From NCBI GenBank assembly GCA_026119855.1, contig JAOWBW010000762.1, forward strand, positions 248,001 through 312,000: a stretch of 64,000 nt of DNA, given 5' to 3'. The notes beneath the pieces were generated by a model, which saw only the letters and a list, made by a program, of their open reading frames with translations, ran no database searches and was not told the origin of the DNA. Of the stretch, positions 47,101-58,345 are shown one piece after another (the stretch's first letter is position 1; every line of letters begins with the position of its first letter). The position numbers were made by a program, and so were the translations under genes. This DNA comes from Campanula takesimana (taxonomy: Eukaryota; Streptophyta; Magnoliopsida; Asterales; Campanulaceae).

Positions 47101-48765
47101 CTAGTAGGTAACCCGTGCTCCGCACGTGAATCTATTCCGTTAATATTTTTGTATTTTCATTTTTTAATGTTTTTTAATTGATAAATTAACATAATAATTT
47201 TATTTGAAAATATATGTATATTTTAAATTAATCAAAATATTTTCATAGCTTTGGTTGTACATAGTTGTAATGACTATGTTTTTTAATTAATTTAGAAGTA
47301 TATTTAAGTTTGTTGTATGAATATTTAAAAAACTTAATGGTATTAATAGTATTATTAACATATATATTAACTATTATGATTAAATAATATAATTAATAGT
47401 AATAGTTAATATATATTATAATAATTATTATAATTAACTAATACTATTAATAGTATTAGTTAATTATAATGGTTAAATATCACTCTCTCCGTCCCGGAGT
47501 AAGAGTCCTACCTCCTATTTGCACAGAGATTAAGAAATGATGGAAGTAAAGTAACTGTGGTGAGTGTAAAAGTAAATTAGGAGAGAGAATGAATGGGGGG
47601 GATAATAAGTAGATTGGTTTTGTGATAATTTTTTAGTAATAATTAAAATAATTATTATGATTAACTAATATTAATAATTGTACTTATTAACATATATAAT
47701 AACTATTATTATTTACTAATAATACTAATAGTTATAATTAACCTCTATATTAACTATTATAATTAATTAATACTCCCTACGCCCTAGAGTAAGAGTCCTA
47801 CCTTGTTTGTGCACACTTATTAAAGACACAATAGAAAATTGGTAAACATTGCAAATGTGTTGAGGGTATAATTGTCCAAAACACTATTCATTCTTTCTCA
47901 TCATTTGTCCTTTTAGGAAATAGACTTTTAGTGGGACGTACAAAAATAGAAAGTAAGACTCTTACTCTCGAACGGAGCGAGTACTATTAATATTAAATAT
48001 TAACATTTATTGTATAAAGATAACTAATACTATTAATAATAATAATAGTTAACTTATATAGTAACTATTATGATTAACTAATAATACTATTAATAGTAAT
48101 AATTAATATATATAGTAACTATTATGATTAACTAATACTATTAATAGAAAATTTCATTTTATTTAATAGTTAATTATAATAATTAAATATAAATTGGGAC
48201 ACACCAAAAGGAAAATAAGAAGTTTAAACTGTGACGGAGGGAATAATAATAATTATAATAAACTAATATTATTAATAGAAATAGTTAATTGATATAGTAA
48301 CTATTATGATTAATTAATATTAAAAATTAATATTTAACTTATATAATAACTAATATAATTAACTAATACTCTTACTATTAATAGTTAACTGTTATTTGCA
48401 TAACACCATTAGATAATACTATTAGTTACTACATAAGGTAACTATTATAATAGCTATTACTAATAATAGTAATAGTTAACTAATATAGTTAACTATAATA
48501 GTAACTATTACTAATAAGAGTAATATTTAACTATAATGGTTAACTATTATAGTTAACTATTACTAATAATATTAATAGTTACTATAATAGTTTAACTATT
48601 ATAGTTACCCTTTATAGTAACTATTATTATTAGCTAATAGTATTAGCTAATGAAAAGAAAATGAAAAGTCACTTATTTATTAGTATATTGTTGATGTGGT
48701 TTCTCCAAATGCAAGATTTCTCCATTGTTTGTCCACATGTCAATGCCATAGCTCTTTTGGCCAAA

Positions 48766-48796
<31 letters not shown>

Positions 48797-48798
48797 GA
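47101..48798 (-). mobile_element. Short non-autonomous Helitron 3
   Basis: On the minus strand it starts TCTATATATATATA (48798) after an A and ends with a CGTGC-GGA-GCACG hairpin followed by GGGTTACCTACTAG (47101) and a T. The interior matches Helitron 2 in inverted orientation, including the Stowaway MITE (47773-47981) and the truncated one (about 47487-47625). It has no coding capacity. Confidence 0.8.
47773..47981. mobile_element. Stowaway MITE inside Helitron 3
   Basis: CTCCCTACGCCCTAGAGTAAGAGTCCTACC and AAGACTCTTACTCTCGAACGGAGCGAG form the ends, flanked by TA. It is the same copy as in Helitron 2, so it was present before the Helitron was duplicated. Confidence 0.8.
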
Positions 48799-48824
48799 TT
48801 TGGATATTTATAGATGAAGAATAA

Positions 48825-48966
48825 TAAACCTTTCCCAGGCATCATAACTACGTTTTTATGTCTAACACGATTATTATTCACTCGTTGGATTTATTCATGC
48901 CATTTTCCACTAAGTAATTTATATGAATCAGTAATCTTTCTTTCATGGAGTTTCTCCTGTCTTTCT
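48825..48966 (+). pseudogene. ccsA: Plastid ccsA fragment in the nuclear genome
   Basis: The plus-strand translation reads LLFTRWIYSCHFPLSNLYES followed by VIFLSWSFS, a well conserved part of the plastid cytochrome c haem-attachment protein CcsA, which in the plastid is a membrane protein for c-type cytochrome assembly. Only about 45 residues remain, with a Gly-to-Cys change after WIYS. The reading breaks at about 48966, where the sequence becomes unrelated. It lies a few bases beyond the 5' end of Helitron 3. It is a transferred plastid segment without function here. Confidence 0.8.
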
Positions 48967-49260
48967 GATCTTGCGTCAACATTGATAGAGAGATTGGATC
49001 TCACCTGAATCACCCCATCTATCCTCTTAAGGAGAAGTTTGGTTTCAAACCCCAGTTCGAACAGGAGGAGTACGCCATCCTCTACCCCTTCTTACCCTTA
49101 TACCCTGAAAAAGCAGGGTCACCTACAAAGGCTCTACCCGCTTTATTGATTTCTAAAAGCCTGGGAACGGATATGTGCGGAATAGAAAGATCACCCTTTG
49201 ATCTTTTATTTGAAAAAGGATCACTCTTCACCCATTCTCCATGTTAGCCACTAATTTTTA
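48967..49260 (+). other. Possible further organelle-derived or captured coding piece
   Basis: An open stretch (about 49020-49240) reads YPLKEKFGFKPQFEQEEYAI-like sequence when one or two bases are shifted. It has coding-like character, but I cannot name the source. It directly follows the ccsA fragment and might be part of the same insertion event. Confidence 0.3.
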
Positions 49261-49354
49261 AGAGCTTCACTATTGTAGAAGAAGGTTTGAGTTTTTTATT
49301 TGTTGACTTGGCATGTGAAGAACACCAAAAAAGCAAATTAAAAGAACTCTATCA

Positions 49355-49609
49355 TGTTCCCCGGTGCATAACTGGATGGCAAATGAGGAGGACGTAAGAT
49401 CTTGTTAGAGGCACCCAGTGTGGTTCGATTCCTGGTGGAGCATTCTACTCTCTCGGAGGTTGGACCTTATATGTGATATTAGTTGACATGTGCTCAAACC
49501 CTGATCATTCAGATACATTCCGTGATTTATCTGGTAGTAGCAATGAGGGATCGGAACTACTATTCACATTATTAGTCTGGCGCAAGCGAAAAACTTGGCA
49601 TAAAAAAAT
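49355..49609 (+). mobile_element. Possible second SINE, different family
   Basis: A perfect B-box consensus GGTTCGATTCC lies at 49432-49442, with a weak A-box-like TGGCAAATGAGG about 45 bases upstream and a short A-rich tail near 49600. No target duplication was identified. Confidence 0.3.
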
Positions 49610-49799
49610 AATCTATCATTGTATGCTCTAAGTCATAACTGATATTTATCTCTTATCATTGAAAGACAAAACATGAGTCGGTTATATACTTTTCAATTAA
49701 TAATTCAATGAAAACTATAAAAATATGTTACTAAAACTTAATAAAATTTATCATCAATGTTTTTTATGTTATAAAACTAAATAATCTCAATAGATAATA

Positions 49800-50084
49800 C
49801 TCTCTCTGTCCCGCTCGACTTAGGACGATTTTTCATTTTGGGCGTCTCACTCGACTTAGGACGGCCCAAAATGGAAAGGTTATACTACTTTTTAATTTAA
49901 TAAGACCCACTTGTTATACTCACAACAACAATCTTTTTACTATTCCTCCCACGCATTCTCTCTCATACTTTACTTTTTATACTCACAACACTTCCTCCAC
50001 TCATTCTTTTTCCTCTTAAAATATTAGTTTTCCTTAATCCCCGTGTCGGAACCAAAAATCCTAAGTCGGGCGGGACGGAGGGAA
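49800..50084. mobile_element. Stowaway MITE
   Basis: CTCTCTCTGTCCCGCTCGACTTAGGACG and its mirror CTAAGTCGGGCGGGACGGAGGGAA form the ends, with TA outside. Confidence 0.75.
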
Positions 50085-50389
50085 TTATAGAGAGAGTGTA
50101 CAAGAGAGAAAGATAGAAGTTAAGAACTTATGAAGTATATTGAAATGAAAACTAGAGTCTACTATTTATAGGTGGAAATTGGCTTCCTCTATAAGCTTCC
50201 ATAAGGATAAACATTATCCTTTAGTAAGACTTCCTTAGTAAGTTTCTCTGAATATATTTATCAAGCTTCCCTAGTAAGATTCACTGAAGATATTTACAAA
50301 ACTTCCTTAAAAAGCTTCGCGAAAGATAATCTTGCAAAGTTTCTCTTGTACACTTCTGGTTCAAAGCACATCAACATAATAATATATTA

Positions 50390-50647
50390 CTCCCTTCGTC
50401 CCAAAATATATGTAGTTTAAGGTGTTGAAATTTGTCCCAAAATGTTGTAGTTTTGCTTTTATCTAGACATCTTTGATATTGTTTGTCAAATATACCCTTA
50501 TTTATGATGGTAGTTGTCATTGTAAAAACATTTAATTGTCTTGGTACTTGTAATATTTCAAGGGTAATTTAGTCCATTAGACATGCATTGATTGCTTTTC
50601 TTAATTTGTGTGAAAATCTTAGAACTACAAATATTTTGGGACAGAGA
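50390..50647. mobile_element. Stowaway-like MITE
   Basis: CTCCCTTCGTCCCAAAATATATGTAG pairs with CTACAAATATTTTGGGACAGAGAT. TA lies next to both ends. Confidence 0.65.
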
Positions 50648-51410
50648 TTATAACATTTTAAAACTATTTTTACACAATTGGAGTATTTAGAATAGAGCCA
50701 ACTAGCCAAGTACTACTAGGTAGGAGTATTTAGTTGGGCAACTTATTTCATGACACCATTCAACAACCCCCCAAGTTAAGGAGGAGGGAAAGGGAAGGGG
50801 GAAATAGTAGTAGTATTAAAGTGTGGGGTGAGAGGGTCACGTGCCTAGTCATGGCTCTATCAACAATAATAATGAAGTTTGTACTTTGCTCGTGTTTACT
50901 CATAATTGGTGGTCCCAAAAGGGTACCATCCTTTTTCCAGACAATTTCATCAATATGTCATCCTTGTCCCAATTAGAGAATTAGTCAGCCCCCTCTACCC
51001 TCCCCTTCCTTCCAACAATCAAGACAACACCACCCTCCACGCTCAAATCATTAGTAGTCCCTACACCATTCAATGCATGTCTATTTTATTTTATTCTTTT
51101 TACTAGTATTCCTTAATCTACACTTACCTTGTTTATACTTTTTCCGCCTCAAAATAAAATGGATGTCGTTTTGAGAATTTTTCATGTAAAAATAGAAAAA
51201 CAACAAGTATTTTAAAATAAAAATCAACTCCCAAAACGATATATATTTTTAGACAGATGTAGTATTAATCATTTGTACCTAAACTAAAATTAGGTACCTC
51301 TAAAAAATGTCTCATTATAAATTTCGCATTTGCTTACTCATATTTTTAAAATGTGCTTTATTTATTAATAATTTGCTTGCACAATGATAAATTAACTATA
51401 ACGCTATTTA
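50648..51410. other. Intergenic DNA, possibly holding a small MITE
   Basis: No gene is seen. At about 51144-51265 a small inverted pair (CCGCCTCAAAATAAAATGGATG and ATATATATTTTTAGACAGATG) resembles the next MITE in miniature. Confidence 0.35.
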
Positions 51411-51673
51411 CTCCCCTGTCTCACAATATTTGTCGTTTTGGAGTGTTTTACACATATTAAGAAATGTCATTAATGCATGTGAAGAAATCTCAAATACCCC
51501 TAAAAAAATTCAACTACTTGGGTAATTAAATAGTTAGGTAAGAGATAGTTCACTATCATTATTAAGGGTATAATTGGTATAGAGCATTAAAAAACTTTGA
51601 AAATAGTGAAACGACAAGTATTTTGAGACAAAAATTAACTCTAAAAATGACATCTATTTTTAGACGGAGGGAG
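51411..51673. mobile_element. Stowaway-like MITE
   Basis: CTCCCCTGTCTCACAATATTTGTCGTTTT and AAATGACATCTATTTTTAGACGGAGGGAG are imperfect inverted ends flanked by TA. A truncated further MITE (CTCTCTCCGTTTCAGAGTATATGTCC) begins at 51687. Confidence 0.65.
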
Positions 51674-51829
51674 TATTAATTAGATACTCTCTCCGTTTCA
51701 GAGTATATGTCCACCATCCCATTTGTACGTAGATTAAGAAATGGTGGAAGAGATGTAAGTGTTGTGAGTATAAAAGTAAAGTATGAGAGAGAATGAGTTG
51801 GAGTGAATATTAAGTTGATTGGTCATTTG

Positions 51830-52497
51830 TTAACACTTCATTTATAAAAACTTCAAAAGCCTTTTGAGGGCCTAATTGGCGTTTTTTTGGTTTTTAAAAC
51901 ACATGTCACGGGGCAAAGCCCCGTGACTTTCGTAGATCTCAAAATTTCATTTGAAAACAAACCTTCTGGCTATCAGTTCAAAGGTTATAGTTATCAGTCT
52001 CAAAGTTTCTGACTATCAGTCATCATCCTCAAAGGTTCTTTCACAATGCGAACTGGCTATCAAAACACTATAACTGGAAATCAAAAACATTAGAACTGAC
52101 ACTAAAATACACTCTTACTAGAGATAAAAAAACAAATGAACTGGCACAACAAAATACTTGCACTAGAACAACTAGTTTGAGTGATAACTATCGCAGTGCA
52201 CTTTGAGAAATTCTGATTATGTAGAAAAATGTCACCACGCGTTTTTAAAAGAAGTTTCACATACTTACAAAAATAACACCGCACATTTTAAAAACAATCT
52301 TTTTTTAAAATTAAAAAAAAACGCGTTGTTTTCAAGATTTTGGCTAATTTAATAGTCTTGATTTTATATTAAGAATAAGCTTTAATACTAATTTCATATT
52401 CGAGTCTAGGAAATATGAATACGTGTGTTCCATATTTAATGTGAGTATCACAAGTAAGTATATGCCCAATATACATTTGAATAGAAGTTATTTTAAG
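51830..52497. other. Intergenic DNA without recognised gene
   Basis: Short repeated words (AACTGG-TATC, CTATCAGT) occur between 51960 and 52100. Nothing else is recognisable. Confidence 0.35.
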
Positions 52498-53410
52498 GAG
52501 GCTGTCTCTGGTATAACCGTCGCACGGCATGCGACGGCGCCGAGCCGAGCCGTTTTCAATTTTTTTTTTTTTTTTTTTGCCGAGATTTTTTTTTATATTT
52601 TTTTTTGCCACCCCAACTTTTTTCCTCCAACAAAAGTAACACTTATTATAACGAAATGTAACACTTTTTTTTATTCAAATGTAACACCTTTTTTAAAAAA
52701 AAAATGTACCACAATTTTGCTGCAATAGATAAAGATAACATAAAAGATTGACAACTAAACTAATGTAACACTTTTTATAAAAGAATGTAACACTCATTTT
52801 TTCAAATGTAACACTTTTTTTCTCCGAAAATTAACATAGGATTGACAACTAAACTAATGTTACATTTATAAAAAAATGATTGTAACATTTTTTTTTCTCA
52901 ATTGTAACAGTTTATATTCTTAAATGTAACATTATATATGAAATGTAACAATTTTTTATTGAGAAAGTAACAATTGAAATGCAAACCCAATTTTTTTTTT
53001 TTTTGTAAAACTGTTGTTCCCTTTAACAGTAGAAAGTGTTACTTTTTGAAGATGAAAGTGTTACTTTTATCAAAACAGAGTGTTACATGTTAGCTGATGA
53101 GCAACTCAAACTTTTTGTGTGTAAAAAATATGTTTTAAAAAAAAAAATCAAACCATATCATGACCTATGTAGTTTTATTCGTCCCGTCGAGACGAACAAA
53201 ACGGTATTTTTTTTTTCTGAGTTATACATCTTAAGATATAGCATTTTAAAGTTATTGGTTTTTTTTTTAAAAAAAAGGACACGTGGCAGAGATCTGGAAG
53301 AAGGAGGGGTAGATCTGACCGTCGGCTGTAGCGGAAGAGGCAGGCCCGCGAAGCAGCGGAGCGGACCACCCATTGCCGCACCGTGCATCCGCCGCACGCG
53401 AGAATTTGTC
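52498..53410 (+). mobile_element. TGTAAC-rich TIR family member, 913 bp
   Basis: It starts GAGGCTGTCTCTGG and ends GAGAATTTGTC. The flanks TATTTTAAG and TATTTAAG (53411-53418) match apart from one base. GC-rich, partly palindromic blocks (CCGTCGCACGG...) cap both ends. The inside is AT-rich with many AATGTAACA words, mostly in one orientation. It is an inverted relative of 58346-59476. No transposase frame is seen. Confidence 0.7.
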
Positions 53411-53488
53411 TATTTAAGAATAAGAACTATCAATGGGTCACTTAATAAAGAAATTGATACAGAGTATTTTAAGACTGAGTAATAAGTA

Positions 53489-53749
53489 CTCCCTCCGTCC
53501 TGGAGTAAGAGTCACACCCACAATTTGCACGCTTATTAATAAATATTGGATGTGATGTAAATGTTATGAGTGTAAAAGTAAAGTATGAGAGAAAATGAGT
53601 GGAGAAAATAGTGAATTGATTGGTGTTGTGAGTATAAAAGTAAAATAGGAGAGAGAATGAGTGGGGTGAATAGTAAAGATTCTTTGTCATTTTAGGAATG
53701 AGACTCTTGTCATTTTAGGAATGAGACTCTTACTCTGGGACGGAGGGAG
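53489..53749. mobile_element. Stowaway MITE
   Basis: CTCCCTCCGTCCTGGAGTAAGAGTC and GAGACTCTTACTCTGGGACGGAGGGAG are the ends, flanked by TA. GACTCTTGTCATTTTAGGAAT is partly duplicated near the right end. Confidence 0.85.
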
Positions 53750-54833
53750 TATTGTTTTTCACCAGTATTAACAAAGAACTAATTATTACTAGTATAACTT
53801 AATTTTTGCGAAAATAGAAATATACCGACCGGACCAAATTTTTGTCCAAAATAATTATTGCTTTCAACTAAAAATATCCAAATTTCACACTTACTTTCTG
53901 TTAGTAAATCAGACCCAAGAGATAGAAAATAATAATGAACGCAAATCAACACAAAATATACGTGGTTCACCAATCTCTATTGGCTACGTCCACGAGCAAG
54001 GAAAACATATATTATTATGGCGGAGAAACAATGATCACGCGCATAGAATACTAATTTTACAACTAGTATTTAAAGGCTAGAGACCTAAACCAGAAGACAG
54101 AAGGAGTCCTAAATCAAATCCCCAAAGGACTTGATTCACTTTCTACGGAAGCCAGAACAGCGCCAAACTCCGGAATAGCCCGAACTGCTTGGTCCGCCCG
54201 GGTCTTGGACATGGTCCGCCCGAGTCTTGTTCATGGTCCGCTCGGGTCTTGTCCTTGGTCCGGCCAGACCTCACCATGTCCGACCGGATCCATCAAGCTA
54301 CCCGGCCGAATCATCTTCACTACAGCCATGCACTTCTTTCTTCAAAATCACTCTTGCTATAACAATCTCCACCTTGATTTTGAATCTCCCCTAATAATTA
54401 GATGCACGAGATTCCGACATAGTCTCCACCTTGACCAACATCCCTCGTACCAGATTTTTCAACCTTTGCCTCAGTCTGTCTTTCGTCAAAGACACTAGAT
54501 TTGTCCTCCGGACAACTAGATTTTTTTCGCGCGCCATGTATTTTCAAGACACTCAGAATTTGCCTCACCAGACAAACAACTTTGTCCTCTGGACAATCAG
54601 ATATTCTGCATGCATGTATCTCACCAGACACCCAGACGTGCACCTACGGGCACTAGAATCACCCTAACGGGCGACTAACAGTCATTCAAACGTGGCCCAC
54701 CCAGTTGACATTGGATCTTGCCAACCATGACTGATAAAACCGGTGTGTGTTGATCTTCTAGTTGTGGCTTGCCCAGTTCACTCGGCCTAGAGTAAAACGC
54801 TGCTCCACCTGCTCGTCAACACCCTCACCAATC

Positions 54834-55215
54834 TCAGAACCTTGGAGGATAAACAAGGAATCTTTTCTTTCGCCCTTCAGGAATCACATCTGAACCTTTG
54901 TAGACATCCAGAACTCCACATTCACCTTTGAAACTGTATCCCTTCTTGTTCAACCGACTAAGTGATACCAGATTCTTTGTTACTTGTGGAACATGTCTCA
55001 CCTTGTTCAATGTGAGATATTTATCACCATAAGTTCTCACCTTTACAGAGCCCATGCCAACTACCTCGCAGACAGATCCATTAGCCATACGAATATGGTC
55101 TCCATCTTTCTGCTTGTATGTTGTAAACTGCTCCTTACGCGAACACATGCGATAAAAAACTCTGAATCTAGAACCATGCAACTTCCTTGCACGCTTCTTC
55201 TTCAGTCACTAGGGC
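54834..55215 (-). pseudogene. Copia gag-pol relic: protease and start of integrase
   Basis: The frame at 55181-54834 reads KEQFTTYK...MANGSVCEVVGMGSV...LTLNKVRHVPQVTKNLVSL, the block that follows the protease active site in Tork-like Copia elements. The active-site Asp-Ser-Gly appears as VLDSE in another frame just upstream (about 55160-55175), so the catalytic Gly is lost and a frameshift separates it from the rest. The frame then runs to VYPPRF and stops. The neighbouring gag and the remainder of pol are missing. Confidence 0.7.
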
Positions 55216-55679
55216 ATAATCTCCATCCTCATTCAGATTGTCATTGCTCGCCATTGCTGCAGCCGACTCGGAATTCTTCAGACGCGGAGTCAGATGTACA
55301 ACTCTGAAATCTAACCAGATTATTGCTCGGGCAACACAGATTTTGTATCAACTTCTAGATCACTTGAATAGACTACAACAGATACCAGACAACTAACTTC
55401 TGATTACAGAACCCTAGCTTCAAATCTCCGTCTTCAGATGTAGATACTAGACACTGAAACGTTCTAGATGCGTTCTGGATCACCAACAAACACCAGACGA
55501 ACTTTCAGATTCAGATCTACCAGATTTTCTATTTCTAGCACAGATGAGCAATCGCTGACTGCTCTCAATTTATTGATTCTCGATCCTCTACAGTGAATAG
55601 CTTCAGAATAACCAGGAAAATTCCAAACTCAAATATGTCAGAGGCAACAGAATACAATACCAGATGTGTCCAACCTAGA

Positions 55680-55835
55680 CACCCATATTTCTGCACAGAC
55701 ACTGCACATGCGCTGCATGAAAAAAACTGCACGCGACCTGCACCAAGACTGCACGCGAACTGCACGTTTTCTGCACGCGATCTGCACTTTTATGCCCGCG
55801 ATCTGCACGCCCAATGCATAATCTTCTACCAGATA
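55680..55835 (+). repeat. Short tandem repeat of CTGCACGCGA-type units
   Basis: CTGCACGCGA / CTGCACG words recur every 10-25 bases in the leader of the Copia element. The open frames here only reflect this repeat. Confidence 0.6.
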
Positions 55836-56538
55836 ATAAACATGTTCTTCCCGTCAGACTTGTTGATTTTCTGGTCCATCCCGGAATCCATCTCTTCTAC
55901 CGCAGCGGAATGCCCTTATCTTTCTCAACTAACCAGGCTCTGGTGCCACCAGAGCTCTGATACCACTTGTTAGTAAATCAGAACCCAACAGATAGCAAAT
56001 AATAATGAACGCAAATCAACACAGAATATATGTGGTTCACCAATCTCTATTGGCTACGTCCACGGGCAAAGGGAAACAGATATTATTATAGCGGAGAAAT
56101 GATTACAAGAAGATAATCACACTAATCTATGTTTGCATGAACTTTGATCACAAAGTTCCTAACTATGCAAATCCCTAGATCTAGAATCACTGATCTCTCT
56201 CTCCATATTGAATCACGCGCAGAGAATACTAATTTTACAACTAGTATTTAAAGGCCAGAGACCTAAACCAGAAGACAAAAGGAGTCCTAAATCAAATCCT
56301 CAAATGACTTGATTCACTTTCTACGCAAGCCAGAACAGCGCCAAACTCCGGAATAGCCCAAATGCTTGGTCCGCCCAGGTCTTGGACATGGGCCGCCCGG
56401 GTCTTGTTCATGGTCCCCCCGGTCTTGTCCTTGGTCCGGCGGACCCCACCATGTCCGACCGAATCCATCAAGCTACCTGGCGAATCATCTTCACTGCTGC
56501 CATGCACTTCTTTCTTCAAAATCACTCTTGCTCTAAAC

Positions 56539-56912
56539 CTTCCATTACAAGTTGTTCCATTATATTATCTCTCGCAAATAGATATATAGTTTTATTTGAT
56601 AAACTCATATCATTAATCTTAAAACAAGCATTTTTATCTCATAAGCTAAGTGTCACATTAAAACTATCGGTAAGTAGAAAAGCCAGAAGTGTTTAAAACG
56701 GTTTTTATAATGTTTGCTTATGAGGCATTGCTTATGATGCATATCATAAAGCTTAATTATGACAATAAATTTACATAACTGAATAATTTTTAATAATAAA
56801 TTTAGATTTTCTATATTCAGAATTGCTATAATTATCTGAATTTATTGTCATAGTTGAATCTTTTCCTATACCTTAATGGTACTTGTTAAAGAATCGTTTG
56901 TAAACATAAAAT
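56539..56912. other. AT-rich intergenic DNA
   Basis: No gene or element recognised; a short inverted pair (GAATAATTTTTAATAATAAATT around 56780, mirrored by ATTATCTGAATTTATTGTCA) is present. Confidence 0.35.
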
Positions 56913-57215
56913 TTTGGGGGAAACTAGTTTTTCAAGGTCATGTTTTTACATGGTTTAGGGTGTAAGATTTAGGGTTTAGGGCAGTGTTCTAAAAGACGCC
57001 CGTCTAGGCCGCCTAGGCGCTAGGCGTTGATGAAACGCCTACGTCCCGCCTAGGATATTATAGTTATGTTTAAAGTCTCGGCCACGCCTAAATCCCGTCT
57101 AGGCGCTTAGCGGCCGCCTAGCGCTTTTTAGAACCTTAGTTTAGGGTAAGAGTAATACTAATATTAAATAGTGGTTTTTTTTATAACTTAAAGAGAAACT
57201 AGTTTCCCAAAACCT
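56913..57215. mobile_element. Palindromic MITE with telomere-like core (copy 3), split by a hAT MITE
   Basis: TTTTGGGGGAAACTAGTTTTTC on the left and AGAGAAACTAGTTTCCCAAAA on the right are inverted partners. The core has GGTTTAGGGTGTAAGATTTAGGG, and the hAT-type MITE at 56982-57138 is inserted directly into a GTTTAGGG word. Confidence 0.7.
56982..57138. mobile_element. Short hAT-type MITE with GCCTAGGC repeats
   Basis: It starts CAGTGTTCTAAAAGACGCC and ends GCTTTTTAGAACCTTA. The perfect 8-bp duplication GTTTAGGG (56974-56981, 57139-57146) is a telomere-like word. It is a 157-base relative of the element at 41653-42436. Confidence 0.8.
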
Positions 57216-58345
57216 GCTCGTTTGAATACTAATTTGATACTTTAATAGTTATATGAGCAATTAAAAAAAAGATATAAGTCAATATTTTTAATGCTTAGTA
57301 AAAATCAAATTCATAAGATTTAGTTTTTCAAAAGAGAGAAGCATTTGGGCGACGATATCATTGTTTGAACAGGCAGTCGTTGGAGATTTGACTTAGTGTT
57401 GACAACGATTATACGAGATATATTACGCTCTTTCATTGTGACGGACAATTTGTCAACGCTTGTACGTCTTCATAGATATCTTCGTCTTTGAGATGAGTCT
57501 TTCATAATTGTGAAACGCCTCTCCTTATGCAATTATTATATTTCATAAAAAAAAAAAAAAATAGGAAAACCATCATAAGAAATCAACAATTAAATTAAAT
57601 TCATTCTCAAAATAAAGTTCTTTGTTAGAATATAATGACTCATTCTCTAAATTAGTGTTTAAATGTTGTTTTAATTGATATGAAACTCACTTCTTTTTAT
57701 ACAATTTAGTGGTTAAAATTCATATAATCTTCTTTTAGTTTTCTTTCCAAATATTAAGTTCGTAAATATAAATAAACTAGGAAAAAATTTGATAAAAAAA
57801 ATATTTATTCATAATTTTTTTAAAAAAAATGTTTCTTTTAGTATTAAAAATTATTAAAATTAAATATTTATTTAGGAGGGAAGAGAGAGTACTGCGCCTG
57901 AGCATGGCGAAAATAAAAAATATTAGTCGAAATGAAAACTAGAGTACTCCCCCTGTCCCGGAATAAATGTTGTCGTTTCGGACATTAGTACGAGGAACTT
58001 TAAGCGATAATTTAAGTTGATTTACTATTCTAATATAATTGTAAAATTTGTTATTGAAACACCAATATAAGTGAAAATCACGAGAAAAAACTTGTTTTAC
58101 ACTTGCTTTAGTGTAAAACTTGTTTTTCATCCTTTAATGTGAAACATATTCTTCCTTAATGTAAAACACGTTTTACACATCCGTTAGTGTAAAACAAGTT
58201 TTTCATAAGACTGACTCCCAATATAAATACTACCAATAACAATTTCAAATTGTTATTAGAATGATTACATTAATGTCAAATTAGTGCTCAAAGTTCTTTC
58301 GTACAAACGTACGTTTTATTTCGTACAAACGTACGAAAAACGACG
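57216..58345. other. Intergenic DNA with a repeated GTGTAAAAC word
   Basis: No gene is seen. Between 58095 and 58205 the word TGTAAAAC(A/T)(T/C)GTTTT is repeated in both orientations. A single Stowaway left end (CTCCCCCTGTCCCGGAATAAATG) lies near 57947, and a related right end was not found. Confidence 0.4.

Larger units (their letters stand above)
53899..56538 (-). mobile_element. Deleted Copia LTR retrotransposon on the minus strand
   Basis: The left LTR (53899-54364) and right LTR (55968-56538) are about 90% alike by eye; the left lacks about 100 bases present in the right (around 56095-56205). The primer site TGGTATCAGAGC reads on the minus strand at 55954-55965, two bases from the right LTR. 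A purine tract AAGGTGGAGAT on the minus strand precedes the other LTR at about 54365-54375. Only about 1.6 kb of internal sequence remains, holding a protease relic; reverse transcriptase and RNase H are absent. The outer flanks CTTTC and CTTCC do not match perfectly. Confidence 0.8.

Noticed and set aside
49380..49450. Possible tRNA gene because of GGTTCGATTCC
   Set aside because: Only the T-arm-like word is present; no acceptor stem or anticodon arm can be folded. A SINE is more likely and is listed with low confidence.
58095..58205. GTGTAAAAC repeats considered as part of the TGTAAC-rich family
   Set aside because: They lie outside the duplication-bounded element (58346-59476) and the word differs; left as an unexplained local repeat.
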